In this document: positions 44,807 through 57,447 of the stretch, piece by piece
Numbering within the stretch: the stretch's first letter is position 1
Layout: each line of letters starts with the position of its first letter
Assembly: GCA_018398585.1 (NCBI GenBank)
Contig: JAGTTD010000011.1
Span: 21,494,926-21,558,925 of the forward strand
DNA: 64,000 bases
Origin: Simmondsia chinensis
Taxonomy: Eukaryota > Streptophyta > Magnoliopsida > Caryophyllales > Simmondsiaceae
Direction: 5' to 3'
Notes under the pieces: model-generated
What the model was told of the DNA's origin: nothing
Databases searched by the model: none
The model's input: the letters and a program-made list of their open reading frames with translations, nothing else
Position numbers and translations under genes: made by a program

Positions 44807-47225
44807 ATGAAGAAGGCAGATAATGGTAAAAGGAAGATTCAATCCGCTTGTGACCGTGCAATAACCTTCAAACCCCATCCTCACTCCTCTTCAATTAATA
44901 TTCCTTCACAAAACTCGCTTGAAATTCAAAATATAAATATTCTCTCAAATCCCTGCTCTACAGCCGTAACAGAATCTTCAAATCTTCTCCCATTCAAACC
45001 TCTTGATCCTCCTCAATCCTTAAATCAAAAAATCCAAAACAAATTATTAAAACAAGCAAGCCAATACATCTCAAAACCAAAGAAAGAGCACCTGCTGGTA
45101 ACAAGACAGAACAACCCTTTGTCGCATGATGATATCAAAAATTTCGCCAAAACTATTTTCCCAAAAAATTTCCATTGGTTTCCTGATGATATTCAGAAAA
45201 CCCGTGAATTTTATGAGCTCATTCTGATAGATACTGGATCTGTTCAGATTAAACATCACAAGTGTGATAATGAACAAATCCAATTCTCAAATTGCAAAAT
45301 TAGAAAAATTTTATGTCTGAAAGATTTTGGTCAAAATCATTACAGACCAAAAAGGTTTTCAAAACCTTACACTCCAAATAGTTTTACCTATTTTGATTAC
45401 AAAACAGCTTGGTTCAAAACTTTTCTTTATCAACCCCTTGATCATACTTGGGTTTTCCAAATTACAAAGAAATTTCAAATATTTCCAATGTGGTTTTATG
45501 AATGGTGGCATTTTGGAAGCACCATTGATATCTTCCTTGCTATGGTAAAAATTTTCTTTGATATTTACTCAAATTATTCTCAAAGTGAACCACTGGACTC
45601 TATTTTACACTTTTATTCAATTTTTCAAATACCATGGATCTTAGGCTGGTCCTATGCATATAGTCAAATTTTAAGTCAACCCTATCCTCTTTCATTAGTT
45701 AGGGAATTCAGAATCAAATGGTGAGATAATTTTGTTTTCAAAGAAAATTATACCCCCAAAACCTTTTTAAATTACCTTGAACAACATTTTCAAATGCCTA
45801 ATTTAGAATATCAAAATATTTCAAATATCTCAACATTATTTTCTTATCTAGCAATATTAGGTTCAAATGAGGCTTCTGTGATCTCAAGTCATCATTCTTC
45901 TACTACTACCAAGGACCTATACCTTCTGCACAACCAAACCCCTGATATTATTTCCCTTCAAACTGAATTACAAAAACAAATTGCTGAATGTGTCAACCTT
46001 AGCATCAAATCCTTGTTCTACAAAAACAAATTGATTATCAAACAAAACCTCCTAATTGGAACAATTTTTCATCAACCTATGAATTCATAAAACTAAGGAT
46101 CTTTTTCTTCCCTCAAAAATTCCTCAATAATTTACCTTTGGATGTTGTTTCTCATATTGCTTTTGTTACTCAATGCAGTAATAATAGGCTCCTAATAGAA
46201 ATACAACAACTCTTCCAAGATTTATCCAACAATGAGATTGATATTCCTAGGTGTACCTATTATCATTTCCAAGCAGAATGTAGACAAACTCAAAATTGCC
46301 TCAATCCTCCTGACCTCAGGGGAGATTGCCCTTGTCATCAAACCTATTCAATTGTACGTGTTTGCATTGACTATGAAATCTATCGCCCACTGACCCTTAT
46401 ACATAAAGACCAAGAAATTGCTCTAACCGCCCAAAAATTTTTGGATTATGGATTCCTTTACCAATTGGTTTTTACAAACCTTGATCAAACTAATCAGTTT
46501 GGCAGAAAACTCAAATACGTAGTTCAAAAAAATTTCAAGAAGGAGCCGTCTCTGTTGACGTTACAATTCAATCAAAAGCCGTAGAATTATACGGTATCTC
46601 TACTTTTCCTGCTCAACATAGAATGCTTATTTATGGATCACCTATTAGGCGTTCTCTTCTCCCTTCAGATAGCCCATGGCCATGTCCAAATAATTCCATA
46701 GCTGTACAAATTCAACATTGGAGAGCAAGGGAAGCTGCTGATATTACTATTAGTCCTAATATTCCAATAGGAAGAAATCACAATGTTTTTGGTAATTTTC
46801 TTGTCTCAGAGGATTTTACTCAAAAAATCATTTCTTACAACAAAAATTTTGATGTTCCCTTACTTGTTGAAACTAAACAGAACTTTTTATTTAAGATATA
46901 TGAAAAACTCAAAGAACATGATCCCATAAATTGGTATATTAATCCCTTCTAATCCTTTTTGGCCACTGAATCTTTATCAAAATTCTTCAAAAACAAAAAT
47001 AAAACCATTCAAATTTTCGGTCATGATTCTCAAGGCATTCTTAAAACCCCTTCAAAATCTCATCCTAAAAAGGCTACACCCTCAAATTCTACAAAGTCCA
47101 AATCCACAACAAAAATTTTAAAAGAAATTCTGGCTCAACTCCTTCAACAAATTCAAAATTCCTCCTCTGATGATGATAATGAAGATATCAGTTCCAGTTA
47201 GACTGACCCGTTCAATTTATTTTAG
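44807..47225 (+). pseudogene. ORF2 type I (copy P6)
   Basis: The ATG is at 44807, acceptor-like site TTTGCAAG. It is open from 44798 to a stop at 45722 (KTIFPKNFHWFPDDIQKTRE; FPMWFYEWWHFG; IPWILGWSYAYSQIL). The cysteine motif block (46138-46584) and C-terminal block (46623-46952, ending INPF) are open. After that stop the tail (LSKFFKNKNKTIQIFGHDSQ) continues in frame to an early stop at about 47201. A short deletion near 46250 removes part of the segment before the cysteine motif. Confidence 0.87.
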
Positions 47226-47399
47226 CATTTCAAACTTGCTTCCATGTACTTCAAATTCAGATCCTTCTTTAATTTGGATGGCAAAAATTTCAAAAGTTGC
47301 ATAGTAACTCAAATAATTCAAATAGTGGTATAGTAACTCATATAATTCAGATAGTTGCACAGTATGGTGTTTTAAATTATTTGAATTTGAATTATGTCC
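47226..47399 (+). promoter_or_regulatory. Upstream promoter remnant
   Basis: Direct repeats of AATTCAAATAGTgGtATAGTAACTCAT remain. At about 47370 the sequence leaves promoter homology and re-enters ORF2 near 47400. No TATA box is present. Confidence 0.65.
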
Positions 47400-48683
47400 A
47401 TTCGAACCGAATTACAAAAACAAATTGCTGAATGTGTCAACCTTAGACATCAAATCCTTGTTTTACAAAAATAAATTGATTTTCAAACAAAACCTCTTAA
47501 TTGGAACAATTTTTCATCAACCTATGAATTCACAAAACCAAGGATCTTTTTCTTCCCTCAAAAATTCTTCAATAATTTACCTTTCGATGTTGTTTCTGAT
47601 ATTGCTTTTGTTACTCAATGCAGTAATAATAGGCTCCAAATTAAAATACAACAACCCCTCCAAGATTTATCCAACAATGAGATTGATATTCCTTGCCTAA
47701 CCTACCAATGGTTTACCTATTATCATTTCCGAGCACAATGTAGACAAACTCAAAATTGCCTCAATCCTCCTGACCTCAGGGGAGATTGCCCTTGTCATCT
47801 AACCTATTCAATTGTACGTGTTTGCATTGACTATGAAATCTATCGCCCAATGATCCTTATCCATAAAGACTAAGAAATTGCTCTAACCGCCCAAAAATTT
47901 TTGGATTATGGTTTCATTTACCAATTGGTTTTTACAAAACCTGATCGAACTAATCAGTTTGGCAGAAAACTCAAATACGTAGTTCAGAAAAATTTTCAAG
48001 AAGGAGCCGTCTCTGTTGATGTTACAATTCAATCAAAAGCCGTAGAATTTTACGGTATCTCTACTTTCCTGCTCAACATAGAATGCTTATTTATGGATCA
48101 CCTATTAGGCATTCTCTTCTCCCTTCTGATAGCCCATGGCCATGTCCAAATAATTCCATAGCTGTACAAATTCAACATTGGAGGGCAAAAGAAGCTGCTG
48201 ATATTACTATTAGTCCTGATATTAAAATAGGGAAAAATAATAATGTTTTTGGTAATTTCCTTGTCTCAGAGGATTTAACTCAAAAAATCATTTCTTACAA
48301 GAAAAATTTTGATATTCCCTTTCTTGTTGAAACTAAACAAAACTTTTATTTGAAGAATATGACAAACTGAAAGGACAGGATCCCCTAAATTGGTATATTA
48401 ATCCCTTCTAATCCTTTTGACCGCTGATTCTTTATCAAAATTCTTCAAAATCAAAAATAAACCCATTCAAATTTTCGGTCATGATTCTCAAGGCATTCTT
48501 AAAACCCCTTCAAAATCTCATCCTAAAAAGGCTTCACCCTCAAATTCTATAAAGTCCAAATCCACAACAAAAATTTCAAAAGAAATTCTGGCTCAACTCC
48601 TTCAACAAATTCAAAATTCCTCCTCTGATGATGATAATGAAGATATCAGTTCCAATCAGAGTGACCCGTTCAATTTATTTTAG
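47400..48683 (+). pseudogene. ORF2 type I, C-terminal half (copy P7)
   Basis: It begins in the coiled coil (ELQKQIAECVNLRHQILVLQ), then FFPQKFFNNLPFDVV, the cysteine motif block, and the C-terminal part to about 48408. The tail is open in frame from 48417 to the stop at 48683 (LSKFFKIKNKPIQIFGHDSQ; SDDDNEDISSNQSDPFNLF). It partly repeats the preceding ORF2 of P6. Confidence 0.85.
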
Positions 48684-48873
48684 CATTTCAAACTTTCTTC
48701 CATGTACTTCAAATTCAGAGCCTTCTTTAATTTGGATGGCAAAATTTTCAAAAGTTGCATAGTAACTAAAATAATTCAAATTATATCTGGTCACTGTTCG
48801 GAATTCAAATTTTCATTTCAAGTCCGGGGTCGCGGATTTCAATTCAAATTCGGTCGCTGCTTCGCCTGTAAAT
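48684..48873 (+). promoter_or_regulatory. Promoter with internal deletion and altered TATA box
   Basis: The repeat block is largely deleted after about 48780. The TATA position reads TGTAAAT (48867-48873), a substitution likely to weaken it. Confidence 0.65.
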
Positions 48874-49175
48874 GGGGACTTCCAGCTTCGTTCAAGGCAG
48901 AGCGAATTCCAGGAATTCAAGAAAATAAATAGACACTAGGAAAAATTTTCTCTTGTAAATTTTTATTCCAGTGTTGTACTTCTGCCTCAATAACTGTAAG
49001 TTTCATATGTATTTTTTAATCTTATGCTTGTATTTTCAATTTCTATTTTGTACTAAAACTATGTTCAAATTTTACAATTAATAAATTCCCTCTATTCGTC
49101 TTCTTCTGTCCCTGTCTTTGTTCATATTTTCCAATTGTGTCCATTTTCACCATCGTCGGTCCTGCCCCTAATTGT
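48874..49175 (+). terminator. Terminal repeat with splice-donor-like site and poly(A) signal
   Basis: GTAAGT lies at 48996-49001 and AATAAA at 49080-49085. Homology ends at CCTAATTG, the first bases of the PBS, where the array changes strand. Confidence 0.78.
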
Positions 49176-49377
49176 GTCCATTCAATAGAACGAGAACACC
49201 CAACAGAAACACCTCACTCACGGGCTTATCAACGTTATCCGAACTTGCCAACGCTATACTACCGGCTTACCGACACTCCTAATAAGTGCTTTAACAGCAA
49301 TCTTGTTCCTAATAAGTGCTTAACAGTATTTTCATGAAATTACTGTTCAAAACACCTTACACTTGGCTCTGATACCA
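49176..49377 (-). promoter_or_regulatory. Leader remnant and primer-binding site, orphan
   Basis: A perfect PBS lies at 49365-49377 (minus strand). The leader lacks its MP-proximal third and no MP follows. Its left edge is the strand-switch junction at about 49176-49195. Confidence 0.82.
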
Positions 49378-49845
49378 ATTAAGGGGCAGGATCGGCGAGG
49401 AAAATGGATACAATCGGAAAATATGAACAAAGATCGAGACAGAAGAAGACGAAGAGCTTGAATTTATTGATTGCAAAATTTGAACAAAGTTTTAGTACAA
49501 AATAGAAATTGAAAATACAAGCATAAGATTAAAATACATATGAAACTTACAGTTATTGAGGCGGAAGTACAACACTGGAATAAAAATTTACAAGGGAAAA
49601 TTTTTCCTAGTGCCTATTTATTTTCTTGAATTCCTGAAATTCGCTCTGCCTTGAGCAAAGCTGGAAGTCCCCATTTATAGGCGAAGTAGCAGCCGGATTG
49701 GAATTGAAATCCGCGGCCCCGGACTTGAAATTGCAAATTTAAATCCTGAACAGTGACCGGATATAATTGAATCTGAATTCAGCACATGCCATAACTGTGC
49801 AACTTTTGAAATAATTGCCATCTGTCCTTTTGAAATAACTGAGCC
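49378..49845 (-). promoter_or_regulatory. Terminal repeat and promoter, orphan copy
   Basis: AATAAA lies at 49463-49468, GTAAGT at 49545-49550 and TATAAAT at 49673-49679 (all minus strand). The promoter ends at about 49845, directly against another PBS, so two terminal regions stand in series without genes between them. Confidence 0.78.
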
Positions 49846-49867
49846 ATTAAACTTGGCTCTGCTACCA
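49846..49867 (-). promoter_or_regulatory. Primer-binding site, leader deleted
   Basis: The PBS is at 49855-49867 (minus strand) with one mismatch. Only about eight leader bases (TTAAACTT) remain before the junction to promoter sequence. Confidence 0.8.
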
Positions 49868-50417
49868 ATTAGGGGGTAGGATCGACGATGGGGAAAATGG
49901 ATACAAACGGAAAATATGAACAAAGACAGAGTCAGAAGAAGACGAAAAAGAGGAAATTTATTGATTGTAAAATTTGAACATAGTTTTAGTACAAAATAGA
50001 AATTAAAAATACAAGCATAAGATTAAAATACATATAAAACTTACAGATATTGAGGCGGAAGTACAACACTGGAATAAAAATTTACAAGAGCAAATTTCTC
50101 CTAGTGTCTATTTATTTTCTTGAATTCCTGGAATTCGCTCTGCCTTGAACGAAGCTGGAAGTCCCCATTTATAGGCGAAGCAGCGACCGGATTTGAATTG
50201 AAATCCGCGACCTCGAACTTGAAATGAAAATTTGAATTTCGAATAGTGACCAGATATAATTGAATCTTGAATTTGGCACATGCCATAACTGTGCAACTTT
50301 TGAAATAATTGCCATCCGTCCTTTTGAATTTATGAGCAGCACTATGCAACTTTGAATTTTGCCATCTACTTTAATGTAGGCTTTGAATTTGAAGTACATG
50401 GAAGTAAATTTAAAATA
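49868..50417 (-). promoter_or_regulatory. Terminal repeat and promoter downstream of M4 ORF2
   Basis: AATAAA lies at 49957-49962, GTAAGT at 50039-50044 and TATAAAT at 50167-50173 (minus strand). The upstream repeats are fewer than in the plus-strand copies; a roughly 60-base part of the GTTGCA repeat block is missing. Confidence 0.78.
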
Positions 50418-52245
50418 CTAAAATAAATTGAACGGGTCACTTTGACTGGAACTGATATCATCATTATCATCATCAGAGGAGGAATTTTGAATTTGTTGAA
50501 GGAGTTGAGCCAGAACTTCTTTTGAAATTTTTGTTGTGGATTTGGACTTTGTAGAATTTGAGGGTAAAGCCTTTTTAGGATGAGATTTTGAAGGGGTTTT
50601 AAGAATGTCTTGAGAGTCATGACCGAAAATTTGAATGGGTTTAATTTTGTACAAATATCAATCAAGATAAAGCAAGGTGTTGAGATTGAGCCTTTCTTCT
50701 TCCTGAATTCTTTCATTTTCTTGATTTTTGAGTTTCTCATAATCTTCGAGAAGGGATTTATAAATTGCAAATTTGAGGAAAGGGACATCAAACTTTCTAG
50801 TGAATGAGTATATTTTTTGAATAAAATCTTCCGTGACCAAGAAAGCATTTATAATCCCACTATTACTATTTGTTAAATATGCTTGAGGATGGAGATCAAA
50901 AGCCATTTGTTTTGCTCTCCAGTGTCTTAGTTGTTTTCCAATATGATTGTTGGTACATGGCAATGGATCTTCAGAAGGACATAACATGTGACGAACATAT
51001 GAACCGTAGACAAGCATTCGATGTTGACTAGGATTTGTGTAAATACCATAGAATTCAAGAGATTTAGATTGAATAATGGTGTCAACAGAAGTGACTTTGT
51101 AATCGAATTGTTTTTGAATTACATAGGCTAATTTGCGGCCAAATTGAGTGGCTTGTTCAGGTTTGGTAATGATGATCTGGAAAAGAAATCCATAATCCAA
51201 AAGTTTTTGAGCGGTAAGGGCAATTTCTTTGTTTTCATGGATGATTGACATAGGCTTGTATAGCTCTAAATCTAGGAAAACACGGACAATTGAGTAAGTC
51301 AGATGACATGGGCAGTCCATCCTATTATTTGGCAAGTGTAAGCATTTTTGAGTTTGCTTGCAATTGGAGGGGAAATTGTAGTGAGTGGTCCAGGAATAAG
51401 TAAGTCCTGGTATTGGAACGCTATGGATAGACAGGTCCTGGAGGAATTGTTGGATTTTTATCAGAAGTCTATTGTTGCTACATTGAGTGACAAGAGCAAT
51501 ATGAGCAGCAACATCTTCGGGCAAATAGCTGAGAAATTTTTGAGGAAAGAAGAAAATTCTTGTTTTTTGTAAAATCATAGGTCGTTGAGAAGTTGCTCCA
51601 ATTTGGAGACTTTGTTTGGTAATTAATTTATTTTTGTAAAACATGATTTTGATGCTTGAGGTTTATACACTCATTATTTTTTTGTTGTAATTGAGTTTGG
51701 AGGGATTTAATATCAGGAGTTTGAGTTTGTTGAGAGGATGTTTCTTTGAGAGTAAGAGCAAGAGAATCCTCATTTGGAGTTGAAGGGGAATTGGATTTTG
51801 AATCTGAAATTGTCAAGTTAAAAAGTAATAATGAAATTTCTGAAATGTTTTGAAATTCCAAATTGAATTTTTGAAAATGTTGTTTCAGGTATTTTTGAAA
51901 TATCTTAGGGGTGTAGTGTTCTTTGATAACAAAATTATCCCACCATTTTACTTTGAATTCCCTAACTAATGAAAGAGGATAGGGTTGATTTAAATATTGA
52001 GTATGAGCATAGGACCAGCAAAAGATCCAAGGAATTTGGAAAATTGTATGAAAATGTAGAATTGAATCTAATGACTTGTCCTGTGAATAATTTGAATAAA
52101 TGCCAAACAAGTTTTTTTCTACAGCAGGGTAAATATCAATTGTGCTGCCAAAAGTATTCCACCATTCGTATAACCATGTTGGAAACTCTTGAGAGTTGTT
52201 TATAATTTGGAAGAACCAAGTATGATCAAATGGTCTAAGAATTCC
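50418..52245 (-). pseudogene. ORF2 type II, C-terminal two thirds (copy M4a)
   Basis: It is open for 328 codons at 51644-50658, with FFPQKFLSYLPEDVAAHIAL, the cysteine motif CKQTQKCLHLPNNRMDCPCH and NAFLVTEDFIQKIYSF, preceded by an open block 52110-51628 with IPWIFCWSYAHTQYLNQPYP and the coiled coil. The in-frame stop and the tail to 50418 follow. At about 52245 it changes to sequence from the tail of the neighbouring copy, so the N-terminal part is missing. Confidence 0.85.
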
Positions 52246-52264
52246 TGTTACTATGAAACTTTTG

Positions 52265-54478
52265 AAATATATTCAGATTTGGACTTTGTAGAATTTGAGG
52301 GTGAAGCCTTTTTAGGATGAGATTTTGAAGGGGTTTTAAGAATGCCTTGAGAATCATGACCGAAAATTTGAATGGGTTTAATTTTGTACAAATATCAATC
52401 AAGATAAAGCAAGGTGTTGAGATTGAGCCTTTCGTCTTCCTGAATTCTTTCATCTTCTTGATTTTTGAGTTTCTCATAATCTTCAAGAAGGGATTTATAA
52501 ATTGTAAATTTGAGGAAAGGGACATCAAAATTTCTAGTGAATGAGTACATTTTTTGAATAAAATCTTCCGTGACCAAGAAAGCATTTATAATCCCACTAT
52601 TACTATTTGTTGAATATGCTTGAGGATGGAGATCAAATGCCATTTGTTTTGCTCTCAAGTGTCTTAGTTGTTTTCCAATATGATTGTTGGTACATGGCCA
52701 TGGATCTTCAGAAGGACATAACGTGTGACAAACATATGAACCGTAGACAAGCATTCGATGTTGACTAGGATTTGTGTAAATACCATTGAATTCAGGAGAT
52801 TTAGATTGAACAATGGTGTCAACAGAATTGACTTTGTAATCGAATTGTTTTTGAATTGCATAAGCTAATTTGCGGCCAAATTGAGTGGCTTGTTCAGGTT
52901 TGGTAATGATAATCTGGAAAAGAAATCAATAATCCAAAAGTTTTTGAGCGGTAAGGGCAATTTCTTTGTTTTCTTGGATGATTGACATAGGCTTGTATAG
53001 TTCTAAATCTAGTCAAACACGGACAATTGAGTAAGTAAGATGACATGGGCAGTCCATCCTATTATTTGGCAAGTGTAGGCATTTTTGAGTTTGCTTGCAA
53101 TTGGGGGGGAAATTGTAGTGAGTGGTCCAGGAATAAGTAAGTCCTGGTATTGTAAAGCTATGGATAGACAGGTCTTGGAGGAATTGTTGGATTTTTATTC
53201 GAAGTCTATTGTTACTACATTGAGTGACAAAAGCAATATGAGCAGCAACATCTTCACGGAAATAGCTGAGGAAATTTTGAGGAAAGAAGAAAAATTCTTG
53301 TTTTTGTGAAATCATAGATCGATGAGAAGTTGCTCCAATTTGGAGACTTTGTTTGGTGGAGGTTGATACACTCATTATTTTTTTGTTGTAATTGAGTTTA
53401 GAGGGATTTAATATCAGGAGTTTGAGTTTGTTGAGTGGATGTTTCTTTGAGAGTAAGAGCAAGCGAATCCTCATTTGGAGTTGAAGGGGAATTGGATTTT
53501 GAATCTGAAATTGTCAAGTTAGAAAGTAATATTGAAATTTCTGAAATATTTTGAAATTCCAAATTGAATTTTTAAAAATGTTGTTTCAGGTATTTTTGAA
53601 ATATCTTCGGGGTGTAGTGTTCTTTGAAAATTATCCCACCATTTTACTTTGAATTCCCTAACCAATGAAAGAGGATAGGGTTGATTTAAATATTGAGTAT
53701 GAGCATAGGACAAGCAAAAGATCCAAGGAATTTGGAAAATTGTATGAAAATGTAGGATTGAATCTAATGACTTGTCCTATGAATAATTTGAATAAATGCC
53801 AAACAAGTTTTTTGCTACAGCAGGGTAAATATCAATTGTGCTACCAAAAGTATTCCACCATTAGTATAACCATGTTGGAAACTCTTGAGAGTTGTTTATA
53901 ATTTGGAAGAACCAAGTATGATCAAATGGTTTAAGGAGAAAAGTTTTGAACCAAGCTGTTTTGTAATCCTGAAAAGTATAAGTTTCTGGAATAAAGGGTT
54001 TTGAAAATCGTTTTGGTCTGTAAAAACTTTGACCAAAGTCTTTGAGATGTAAAATATTTTTGATTTTGCAGCTTGAGAATTGGATTTGTCCATTATCACT
54101 CTTGTGATGTTTAATTTGGGCAGATCCAGTATCTATCAAAATGAGTTCATAAAATTCACGGGTTTTCTGAATATCATCCGGAAACCAATGAAAATTGTTT
54201 GGGAAAACATTTTTGACTAAATTTTTGATGCTATCGAGAGACAGGGATTCTTTTTCTCTTATAACTTGGATGTGTTCTATTTGAGGTTTTGTAACATATT
54301 GACTAGTTTGTAGTGATTATTCAGGGTGCTGAGCAGGGAATTGTGTCAGGGTTTTTTGAGAAGGTTCTTTGATTGAGAGTGTATTTTTTATTGAGGATGA
54401 ATGAGAATGGGATCTGCGAGGCTTTGCATAATCCTCCGTGGATTGAATCTTTCTTTCACCTTTATCTGCCTTCTTCAT
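52265..54478 (-). pseudogene. ORF2 type II (copy M4b), tail truncated
   Basis: The ATG is at 54478 after a TTTGCAG acceptor. The N-terminal region has stops (one at about 54318), then an open block 54139-53861 (KPFIPETYTFQDYKTAWFKT). The coiled coil is shortened. The cysteine motif is kept (about 53050-53110) and the C-terminal block open at 52754-52395. It ends in the tail near 52265. With M4a it forms a partial tandem duplication of ORF2. Confidence 0.85.
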
Positions 54479-57155
54479 TTCCTGCAAATAAAAGATCAGA
54501 ATACCTGTTTGAGAATAATCCTTAGAAGGGTTTTGTATGAAATAATTTTGAAAGAATGTTAAAATTGTTTTTAATTTTGAAATTGTATTTGGATTTGTAA
54601 ATTTGCAATAGAGTTTTGAAAAGAGAATTTTGTAGTATAAAATTCTTTGAAGTTTTGGAAAATTTGTTTAAAAGTAAAGCATGATAATTTGTTTTGGGCT
54701 AAAGAAATTTTTTTGTAAATTGTCATAATGATAATCAAGATTTTTGAGAATTACTTCTGAGTTTAAATCAGAAGTTTTGGGAATTATTGCTGAATTTGGT
54801 AAGGTTAAACTAGATTTAAGTTCTTTGAATTTTTGATCATTGAGTTGTATTATTTTAGGGTGATTTATTTTTGTAGTTGAATCATGGGTTAAGGTTTTAT
54901 TTTGTATTTGAGTTAAAGTGCGAGATAAGTTTTGAGTTTCTTTATCCTTTTGAATTTCAGAATTTTTTGAATTATTTTTTGTAGTTTCTGAGGTCGATAT
55001 TAATTTATCTAGAAACTGTTGGTTTTCATTTTGAATTCCTGGTTGATTATTTTTGCAATTTCTCATAAAATGACCAGATTTCCCGCATCTGTGGCAAATT
55101 GGGATTCTATTTGGCTTTTGTTTTGAATGTTTTTCCTTTCTGTTTTTCCCCATAGGTCGTTTGAAATTATAACCATTGTTTTGAACACATAGTGATTTTA
55201 ATTTTTCTTTTGGTTGGGAAAATGATGAAGTTTCTTTATTCGAGACTTCATTTTCTCCTTTGGAAATAGTTTGAATTGTAGGGATACTAGTTGTTGGATT
55301 ATCCGTTAATTTGAGCTTTTGAGTGATTCTTTCAATTATATCATTGTCAGAATTTTGTAGTTTTTTGAGTTTTATTTGTTCTTTATCTTTTTGAGTTAAA
55401 TTGAAAGGTTGGAAATAGGGTTGTTGAATTCCTTGAAAGAACGGGTTTGTTTGTGATTGTGGAGTTGGAAAACTCTGTTGAATAGTATAACTTTGAGGTA
55501 TGGGTTATGGAATTGTGTAATTTGGTATATGTTGGTTGAGGTAATGTTTGAACTATTGGAGATTGTTCCAATTTCTGCTTATCTTTTTTATTTACTACGT
55601 TGTTATGTATTGAATTTAATTGTTTTCAAATTGTTTTGAGATTTAAAGCTTGGAAATTATTTTGTTCATAAATTTTATTTATGTCTTTGATTGTAGGTGG
55701 TGAATTGTCTTTTTCCTCTCTTCCCCCACGGAAAGGAGTAGCGACCACTTCTTGATTTTGAACATTGATTATTAAATTTTTTGTAGGAGGATGAATAGTT
55801 TGGATAATTTGTCCATCTGTTGTTAACCATTTGGTTATAGGGTTTGTGTTAACATTTATGAAATTTTTTATAAACGGATTTGGTATTTGATTTCTTGACG
55901 TGTATGATTCTAACCATTTGAAAAAGGGAATATTACATTTTAATTGATTGAATTCTTTGTAATAAGTTTCTCTAATTTTGATTGTTGATTCCTTTTTAAA
56001 AAGTTTGAAAGTACCAATATCTTTTAACTTTATTTTGATCAGATTCAAATTCATTACTTAAAAATTCTTTGTTTATTGTATAATCTTTTGTTAAAACATT
56101 TATTGAAGGAGGTATCATTTGAGAACCGGTTGGAGAATTTGGATTTGAAAATGAATCATTTTGAAATACTGGTTCGGCTAGAGGGGAATTAAATCGTATT
56201 CCTCTAAACCTTGAAGTTGAAGTATTTTGAAAATCTTCTTCCTTATTGTATGAAAAAGTTGATTGTTTTGAAGATTCTATTTGAGAAGAGTTTGAAATAA
56301 TTGTTTGTTTTCCTGATTCAAACTTAATGGCAATTTTACCATCAGGTTCTTCAGTAATTTGTGAACTGGTCTTCTTGTAATATTTCTTGGAGGTTGAGGG
56401 TTGTCAATCCTCCAAATTTCTGGAATGGTTATCTCATTCCATTTGAGACATTTTGGAGTAAAGGTTGAAGCTTGCTCAGCTTGAACCTCAAGAACTAAAG
56501 TTTCTCCAGAAGGAAATTGTTTGAGACATTTTGGGTTAAGATGGCTTCCTAAAAGCCTGAAATAAATTCTATAGATGAGAACAAAGTTTTGTCTATTTTC
56601 TTGAATATCAACATTTGGTAAATTAATATCTAAAACTAAAGTGTTTTAAATTGTCGGATCTCGAAGAGAAACTGAGAAGTTTGGATAACAATTGAAATAA
56701 ATTGGTCCATTGTGTAAATTTGTTTGAACAATAGCCAATAAAGATTCTTCATATTTTAAATATGTTGAATCTCTAAGACTTAACATAGCTGGTTGGTTGT
56801 GTCCTGACCTTGCTAATGGAACAACAGCAACTTGAACTAATCCATAGTGGATAGAATGAAAACCTTTTGCAATATATTTTTGAATGGATAAATTTGAAAG
56901 TAATTGAACTGTTTGGGCTTCGTTATCAATATTCATTGCTTGTTCATGTGTTTTACATGAAAAAGCCATTTTGAAATCAAAAGTACCAATTTGATAAATT
57001 GATTCTAAATCCTCATTTGGAATGCTCCAGTTAATAAAATCTTTTGGGTTTGTAATTTCTTTTGAAACTTCTTTTGAATTAACAACATGTAAGCTAGTAC
57101 TAGGTTGTTTTGTAAATATTTTTCTAAAAGGTCCAGCGATTCTGAAACCTGACAT
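54479..57155 (-). pseudogene. Component B ORF1, full length (copy M4)
   Basis: The MP is open for 169 codons from ATG 57155 to 56646. Small indels follow near 56365 and 56250. The post-MP block is open at 56054-55626 with YKEFNQLKCNIPFFKWLESY. The knuckle CHRCGKSGHFMRNC at 55055-55096 keeps all ligands (about residue 687). The tail is open from 55153 to a stop at 54668. Beyond that stop the frame is open into ORF2. The whole part before ORF2 spans about 892 codons. It has the short LISTSETT variant, matching type II ORF2. It is preceded by component A copy A3. Confidence 0.92.
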
Positions 57156-57447
57156 GGTTACAGCTTTAGTTATATGGGTTCAGTAGTTACCTAACAGTCT
57201 TACTATTTAACACTGTTGAGAATAGTTTTACTATTTGACACTGTTGAGAACGGGAACACCAGCGACACAGTAACGGGAACACCTCACTCACGGGCTTACC
57301 AACGTTATCCGGGCTTACGAACGCTACACTACCTGCTTACCAACGCTCCTAATAAGTGCTTTAACAGCAAATTTGTTCCTAATAAGTGCTTGACAGTATT
57401 TTCGTGAAATAACTGTTGAAAACACCTTAAACTTGGCTCTAATACCA
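57156..57447 (-). promoter_or_regulatory. Leader and primer-binding site (M4)
   Basis: The PBS is at 57435-57447 (minus strand) with one mismatch. The leader has two GGTGTTCCCGTT repeats and three GTAAGC-type repeats. Confidence 0.86.

Noticed and set aside
51348..51572. Antisense ORF of 74-79 codons (MSLLAIGGEIVVSGPGISKS) in ORF2 type II copies
   Set aside because: Shadow frame opposite the cysteine-motif block; no independent support.
51969..52205. A 78-codon antisense ORF over ORF2 type II (MKEDRVDLNIEYEHRTSKRS), open in five copies
   Set aside because: It lies opposite the IPWIFCWSY and coiled-coil region of ORF2 and follows its codon pattern; low base divergence among copies explains the open frame.
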